The notes under the pieces: generated by a model
Databases searched by the model: none
Told to the model about the DNA's origin: nothing
The model's input: only the letters and a program-made list of their open reading frames with translations
Origin: Brevibacillus reuszeri
GTDB taxonomy: Bacteria; Bacillota; Bacilli; Brevibacillales; Brevibacillaceae
DNA: 64,000 bases
NCBI RefSeq assembly: GCF_001187725.1
Contig: NZ_LGIQ01000001.1
Coordinates: 58,712-122,711, forward strand
Direction of reading: 5' to 3'
Made by a program: the position numbers and the translations under genes
Part shown: positions 59,717-64,000 of the stretch, piece after piece
Layout: every line of letters starts with the position of its first letter
Position numbering within the stretch: the stretch's first letter is position 1

Positions 59717-61093
59717 GTGGATTTTAATATTCAGCAAATAAGCAAGCTGCTAGAAGTGGTCTTTGAAAACGCTCATGAACCGATGATTGTCACGGATGCA
59801 GAAGGAAAAATTCTGCTGTTCAACAGGAGCTACCGCAAATTTTTAAACGTACAGGATGTCATCGGCCAACCCGTTACCGATGTTATCGAGAACACGCGTA
59901 TGCATATCGTCGGAAAGGCTGGGATAGCTGAAATTGCCGACATCCAGCAAATCAAGGGGCGGAATATGATTGCACACCGCATTCCAATTATGGATGAAGG
60001 AAAAGTAATCGCTGTACTCGGCACCGTGCTCTTCCAGGATGTTCAGGAGCTGACTTCACTTGCCGCTATGGTCGACCAGCTCAAGGATGAATTAATCTAC
60101 TATAAAAAAGAACTTCGTCGCCGGATGGGAGCGACCTATCATTTTGACCAGATTGTCGGGTACAGTCACAAGCTACAGGAGCTGAAGCGTTTTTCGCAAA
60201 AAGTAGCCAAAAGCGATTCAACTGTTCTGATTACGGGAGAGAGTGGTACAGGCAAAGAGCTGTTTGCTCACGCCATTCACGCCGAGAGCAAGCGAAAAAT
60301 GGGTCCGTTTATTAGAGTGAACTGCGCGGCCATCCCTGATTCGCTATTGGAGTCGGAGCTGTTCGGGTACGAAGAGGGGGCTTTTACCGGAGCGGTTCGT
60401 CGGGGGAAAAAAGGGAAATTTGAACTGGCGAATCATGGGACGATTCTGCTGGATGAAATCGGAGATATGCCATTACCTCTGCAGGCCAAGCTATTGCGGG
60501 TTTTGCAGGAAAAGGAGGTAGAGCGCGTCGGTGCTGTTCGAACAACACCGATCGACGTACGCGTCATCGCATCTACCAATCAAGACATGCTAGCTAGCAT
60601 CAAGGAGCGCAAGTTCCGGGCAGATTTGTACTACCGCTTGAATGTCGTATCGCTGTCGATCCCGCCACTGCGAGAGAGGCTGGAGGATTTGCCAGAGCTG
60701 GTCTCCAATTTGTTGAAGCAGCTTGTGGAAGCGACGGGAGTCACCGTCAAGGCGATTGATGATGAGGTGTGGAGCGTGCTGAAAAGCTATTCGTGGCCTG
60801 GAAATGTGCGCGAGCTCCGCAATGTATTGGAGCGGGCCCTGCATCTGGTTGAAGAGGATGTGTTGAAAAAAGAGCATATCTGGCTGCCGGCAAGCGAGGA
60901 GAGCGACGCAGCGGGTGCATATACGCCTGTTTTACCATTGAAGGAAATGCTGGAGAAGACAGAACGGGAAGCCATTCTTCAAGCGATGCGGGAATCTGAG
61001 GGGAACAAGCAGGAGGCGGCAAAGCTGCTGCGAATCAGCAAATCGAGCTTTTATGAAAAATGGGAAAAGCATCAGCTGGATCAGCATGTATGA
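59717..61093 (+). CDS. PAS-domain sigma-54-dependent activator
   Basis: 458 residues from GTG 59717 after AGAGAGGGA. The frame extends upstream without a better start. PAS about 8-115, a coiled linker, AAA+ with GESGTGKE, the canonical GAFTGA loop and ILLDEIGD, then a Fis-type helix-turn-helix (GNKQEAAKLLRISKSSFYEKW). It probably acts on the -24/-12 promoter just downstream and so controls hydroxybutyrate use. Confidence 0.9.
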   Translation: MDFNIQQISKLLEVVFENAHEPMIVTDAEGKILLFNRSYRKFLNVQDVIGQPVTDVIENTRMHIVGKAGIAEIADIQQIKGRNMIAHRIPIMDEGKVIAVLGTVLFQDVQELTSLAAMVDQLKDELIYYKKELRRRMGATYHFDQIVGYSHKLQELKRFSQKVAKSDSTVLITGESGTGKELFAHAIHAESKRKMGPFIRVNCAAIPDSLLESELFGYEEGAFTGAVRRGKKGKFELANHGTILLDEIGDMPLPLQAKLLRVLQEKEVERVGAVRTTPIDVRVIASTNQDMLASIKERKFRADLYYRLNVVSLSIPPLRERLEDLPELVSNLLKQLVEATGVTVKAIDDEVWSVLKSYSWPGNVRELRNVLERALHLVEEDVLKKEHIWLPASEESDAAGAYTPVLPLKEMLEKTEREAILQAMRESEGNKQEAAKLLRISKSSFYEKWEKHQLDQHV

Positions 61094-61170
61094 ATGAAAT
61101 CCGGAGATTTGGCGAGTGGCCAGAAATTCGGATTTTTTTGTGCGTTCGGAAGGCTGGCAACAGTTTTTTT

Positions 61171-61203
61171 GCTAGATTCCACGCTTCTGGAATCGTACTA
61201 GCG
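61171..61203. promoter_or_regulatory. Candidate activator site A
   Basis: GATTCCA (61175-61181), six bases, TGGAATC (61188-61194), with outer GCTAG/CTAGC. A dyad about 200 bp before the -24 element. Confidence 0.55.
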
Positions 61204-61295
61204 GCAACTTATTTGATTGTCGGGAACGCTTCGGGGTTGAAAAAAAGCGGTATATTTCCGGTTATTTTACTAGATTCCATAAATTCGGACGCATT

Positions 61296-61313
61296 TTTCC
61301 GGATTTCTGGAAA
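61296..61313. promoter_or_regulatory. Candidate activator site B
   Basis: TTTCC (61296-61300), eight bases, GGAAA (61309-61313), sharing the TTCC/GGAA arms of site A. Another GATTCCA half is at 61273. It ends 85 bp before the -24 GG. These sites are the content of the 384-bp gap 61094-61477. Confidence 0.5.
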
Positions 61314-61396
61314 TTTACATGGGGGACAAGGCAGTCAAAATAAGCTGTTCTTCACCAAGCCTATACAGGAAGGGCATTCTCCTGATCCAGGCTGCT

Positions 61397-61413
61397 CTGG
61401 CATGGAACATGCT
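61397..61413 (+). promoter_or_regulatory. Sigma-54 promoter of the hydroxybutyrate operon
   Basis: CTGGCATGGAACATGCT: GG at 61399-61400 and GC at 61411-61412 with 10 bp between. A good match to TGGCAC-N5-TTGC, with CATGC in the -12 part. Transcription would begin near 61424. Confidence 0.8.
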
Positions 61414-61477
61414 AATAACCGAATATGAAAGCGATTTCTTTCCGCGATGATGGAGGGCAAATTGAAAGGAGAATCCT

Positions 61478-62863
61478 ATGATCATTGAAGTGTTATCCAT
61501 TGTTCTTTCACTCGGACTGTTGATGTTCTTTGCGTACCGAGGCTATCCTGTAATCGTTTTTGCTCCTATTTTTACATTGCTGGCGGTTGTTTTGTCAGGT
61601 TTAGCCCTGCTGCCCAGCTACACGGAAACCTTCATGACCAACGCAGCGAATTACGTGAAATCATTCTTCCCTATTTTCCTGCTTGGAGCGATTTTCGGAA
61701 AAGTCATGGAGCTGAGCGGGGCAGCCTCCTCAATTGCCCATACGATTGTGAGAGCGCTTGGCTCCAACCGTGCGATTCTGGCTGTGGTCCTCGCGTGTGC
61801 CATATTGACCTATGGCGGGGTTTCTCTGTTCGTCGTCGCGTTTGCTGTGTATCCGTTCGCCTCTGCTATTTTCCGTGAAGCGAATATTCCGAAGCGTTTG
61901 ATTCCCGGGACGATTGCACTCGGTGCCTTTACTTTCACGATGGATGCACTGCCGGGTACACCGCAAATTCAAAATATTATTCCAACCACTTATTTCGGTA
62001 CCGATGCGTATGCTGCTCCTGTCGTAGGGATCATTGGGGCAATTATGGTTTTTGCTGGTGGTATGCTGTGGCTGGAGCGCAGACGCAAGCAAGCCGCAGC
62101 GAATGGTGAGGGCTACGGAACGGGGCATACGAACGAGCCCGAGCTGCAACAAACGCAATCGTATATGAATATTTGGCTCGCGATTCTTCCTTTGGCGATC
62201 GTGTTGATTGGAAACTACATGTTTAGCCGTGGCATTTGGACGGTGGAGGCCTGGTATGATCCATCCATGCTCAAAGAATCGTTCAAGATTGATAAAGTGA
62301 AAAATGTTGTCTCCTCCTGGGCATTGATTATCGCACTAAGCTTGGGAATCATAACCGCGATTCTGATCAATGTTCGCCAAGTACAAACTAAGCTGGCAAG
62401 CGGATTGACAGCTGCTGCGATGGGGGCTTTGCTTGCGATTTTCAATACAGCTTCTGAGGTTGGTTTTGGAAACGTTGTCAAAACGCTGCCTGGATTCAAA
62501 GTGATTCAAGGATGGATTTTGGGCGCAAGCGATCATCCCCTCGTATCTGAGGCGCTCGCGGTAAACGTATTGGCGGGTGTGACCGGATCTGCTTCTGGTG
62601 GGTTGTCTATCGCGCTGGAGGTAATGGGGAAGCAATACATGGAGATGGCAAGTGCTGTGGGAATCAGCCCTGAGCTTTTGCACCGGATTGCCTCGATGGC
62701 GTCAGGTGGAATGGATACGCTCCCTCATAACGGGGCAGTCATTACACTGCTGGCAATCACAGGCCTGACACATCGCCAATCGTACAAAGACATTTTTGCG
62801 ATTACGGTTGTGAAAACATTGGCTGTGTTCATTTTGGCATTTGGCGTATCGCTCTTTGTATAA
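61478..62863 (+). CDS. GntP-family permease, probably for D-3-hydroxybutyrate
   Basis: 461 residues, about 12-13 helices. GGVSLFVVAFAVYPFA and TFTMDALPGTPQIQN are characteristic of the GntP/YxjC group. Its partner gene is 3-hydroxybutyrate dehydrogenase, ten codons away, so the likely cargo is the hydroxy acid. ATG follows AAAGGAGA. Regulated by the sigma-54 promoter upstream. Confidence 0.88.
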   Translation: MIIEVLSIVLSLGLLMFFAYRGYPVIVFAPIFTLLAVVLSGLALLPSYTETFMTNAANYVKSFFPIFLLGAIFGKVMELSGAASSIAHTIVRALGSNRAILAVVLACAILTYGGVSLFVVAFAVYPFASAIFREANIPKRLIPGTIALGAFTFTMDALPGTPQIQNIIPTTYFGTDAYAAPVVGIIGAIMVFAGGMLWLERRRKQAAANGEGYGTGHTNEPELQQTQSYMNIWLAILPLAIVLIGNYMFSRGIWTVEAWYDPSMLKESFKIDKVKNVVSSWALIIALSLGIITAILINVRQVQTKLASGLTAAAMGALLAIFNTASEVGFGNVVKTLPGFKVIQGWILGASDHPLVSEALAVNVLAGVTGSASGGLSIALEVMGKQYMEMASAVGISPELLHRIASMASGGMDTLPHNGAVITLLAITGLTHRQSYKDIFAITVVKTLAVFILAFGVSLFV

Positions 62864-62911
62864 CCAAACACAATGATAGAGACAGAGGCAGCAGGAGAGG
62901 AGATCGGAAAT

Positions 62912-63697
62912 ATGAAGAAATTACTGGAGCAACAGGTGGCGCTCGTAACAGGTGCAGCTAGTGGGATTGGGCTGGAGATTGCCCGAACTTTTGCCGAAGA
63001 GGGCGCCAAAGTCATGATCGTGGACCTCAACCGAGATGCTGCTGATGCTGCGGCCTCACGATTGCAAAACGAGGGGTATGAGGTTGTAAGCTTTGCTTGT
63101 GATGTTACAAACGAAGAGCAAGTCATAGAAGGTATGGAACAAGTCGTTAAGATTTTTGGCAGGCTCGATATTTTGGTGAACAATGCCGGACTTCAGTTTG
63201 TTTCGCCAATTGAAGACTTTCCTACGGCAAAATTTGAACAAATGATCAGCATCATGCTTACCGCTCCATTCGTGGCAATCAAGCATGCCTTCCCGATTAT
63301 GAAGAAACAAGGATTTGGGCGTGTGTTAAATATGGCATCGATCAACGGGCTGATTGGCTTTGCAGGAAAGGCTGCCTACAATAGCGCCAAGCATGGGGTA
63401 ATCGGTCTGACCAAGGTTGCAGCATTGGAGGGGGCGGCACATGGGATCACAGTGAATGCGATTTGTCCGGGATATGTGGATACCCCTCTCGTCCAAAATC
63501 AGCTGATTGATTTGGCCAAGACGAGAAATGTGCCTTTGGAAAAGGTAATGGAGGAGGTTATTTATCCTCTGGTGCCGCAAAAGCGACTGTTGAATGTACA
63601 GGAAGTAGCAGACTATGCTGTATTTTTGGCCAGCAAAAAAGCGCAAGGTGTAACGGGGCAGGGTGTTGTTATTGATGGTGGTTATACAGCGCAGTAA
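62912..63697 (+). CDS. bdhA: 3-Hydroxybutyrate dehydrogenase
   Basis: 261 residues from the ATG nine bases after GAGGAG. SDR signatures TGAASGIG, NNAGLQFVSPIEDF and YNSAKHG. The QFVSP-I-EDFP segment and final DGGYTAQ are typical of D-3-hydroxybutyrate dehydrogenases, which make acetoacetate and NADH. The product would be a substrate for the ADC-like enzymes elsewhere in this window. Second gene of the sigma-54 operon. Confidence 0.9.
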   Translation: MKKLLEQQVALVTGAASGIGLEIARTFAEEGAKVMIVDLNRDAADAAASRLQNEGYEVVSFACDVTNEEQVIEGMEQVVKIFGRLDILVNNAGLQFVSPIEDFPTAKFEQMISIMLTAPFVAIKHAFPIMKKQGFGRVLNMASINGLIGFAGKAAYNSAKHGVIGLTKVAALEGAAHGITVNAICPGYVDTPLVQNQLIDLAKTRNVPLEKVMEEVIYPLVPQKRLLNVQEVADYAVFLASKKAQGVTGQGVVIDGGYTAQ

Positions 63698-63714
63698 TCA
63701 GGTATGGTGCACTT

Positions 63715-63741
63715 AGAGCCCCCATGATGGGGCTCTTTTTT
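63715..63741 (+). terminator. Terminator of the hydroxybutyrate operon
   Basis: AGAGCCCC (63715-63722) pairs with GGGGCTCT (63729-63736), then T's. Confidence 0.9.
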
Positions 63742-63892
63742 AACGCGTAGAAGCGATCTCTATTCTACTTTCTTAAAATAACTTTCAAAAAAGGTATTGT
63801 ATTTCGTTTTTGTATGTGATAGATTATTCCTTGTCGCCAGCAAGCGACGACAAAATACGAGAAAAGACAACAAGATTCACTGAAAAAAACTC

Positions 63893-64000
63893 TTGACTCG
63901 TACATTACGAACGTGATAAGATATGAAACGTTCGACAAAAAATGTTCTTTGAAAACTGAACAGCGAAAGCGTTAATGAGTCTATCATTAAATGATTTGCC
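63893..64000 (+). promoter_or_regulatory. rRNA operon promoter and leader
   Basis: TTGACT (63893-63898), 18 bp, TAAGAT (63917-63922), followed by TGTTCTTTGAAAACTGAACA (63943-63962), the leader/antitermination-like sequence common before 16S genes in Bacillales. The 16S gene should begin shortly after the right edge. A weaker promoter may lie near 63790-63825. The stretch 63742-63892 has no gene. Confidence 0.75.

Noticed and set aside
61060..61428. 122-codon open frame before the GntP-type permease
   Set aside because: It overlaps the end of the activator gene, the probable enhancer sites and the sigma-54 promoter, and lacks a start signal.
1..64000. CRISPR arrays, insertion sequences, tRNA genes
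   Set aside because: No regularly spaced direct repeats, transposase motifs with inverted ends, or cloverleaf sequences with CCA-type ends were seen on either strand by eye.

Overview
The window looks like a chromosomal segment of a low-to-mid GC, Gram-positive, aerobic spore-former of the Bacillales, most like Brevibacillus. This is inferred from strong GGAGG ribosome sites, frequent GTG/TTG starts, Bacillus-type operators (MhqR-like, Fur 7-1-7), a tellurite-stress operon of Bacillus type, lipoprotein signals and a typical Firmicutes rRNA leader at the right edge. I see no phage, complete insertion sequence, tRNA or CRISPR array. rRNA genes begin just outside the right edge.

Layout. 1-1600: the end of an aminoglycoside-phosphotransferase-like gene and a MetX-like hydrolase under a MerR-type promoter. 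1671-9474: a MerR regulator, then a sigma-54 circuit. A PAS/AAA+ activator (5326-6774) lies between two near-identical upstream activating sequences and two -24/-12 promoters. These drive an acetoacetate-decarboxylase-like gene and a transporter operon (39-residue membrane peptide, sodium symporter, second decarboxylase-like gene, internally deleted dehydrogenase remnant). A covalent-flavin oxidase lies between the two arms. 9492-15670: a secreted TraB-type protein, a TetR/membrane protein pair with a palindromic operator, and tandem cytosine-deaminase-like amidohydrolases.

15971-26408: a complete tellurite-stress (Ter) locus. It has TerB, then the so-called metabolite module (HpcH/HpaI-type lyase, PRTase-TRSP, StiP-type protein, HAD phosphatase), three TerD proteins, a TerD-TerA double protein, TerC and an ATP-grasp enzyme. 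26592-33906: VOC protein, reductase, LuxR regulator, saccharopine-dehydrogenase-like gene, DinB protein, and a quinone-stress operon (nitroreductase, ring-cleaving dioxygenase, hydrolase) with a strong promoter and two MhqR-like boxes. 34194-41037: RND efflux pump with its own two-component system. 41148-47936: copper and cadmium handling (SafE/UreH-like protein, FixH/YtkA-like lipoprotein, CopA, CadC, zinc-ribbon membrane protein, CadA).

48029-58823: a response-regulator remnant, a fused double ABC ATPase behind a Fur box, an unexplained highly structured intergenic stretch, a WYL regulator, a second DinB protein, a four-gene two-component/lipoprotein operon, and an MFS exporter behind what looks like a transcription attenuator with a leader peptide. 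58816-63741: a dehydrogenase and a second sigma-54 circuit, in which a PAS activator probably controls a GntP-type permease and 3-hydroxybutyrate dehydrogenase. The two sigma-54 circuits together suggest import and oxidation of hydroxybutyrate/acetoacetate-like short acids. The rRNA promoter and leader follow.
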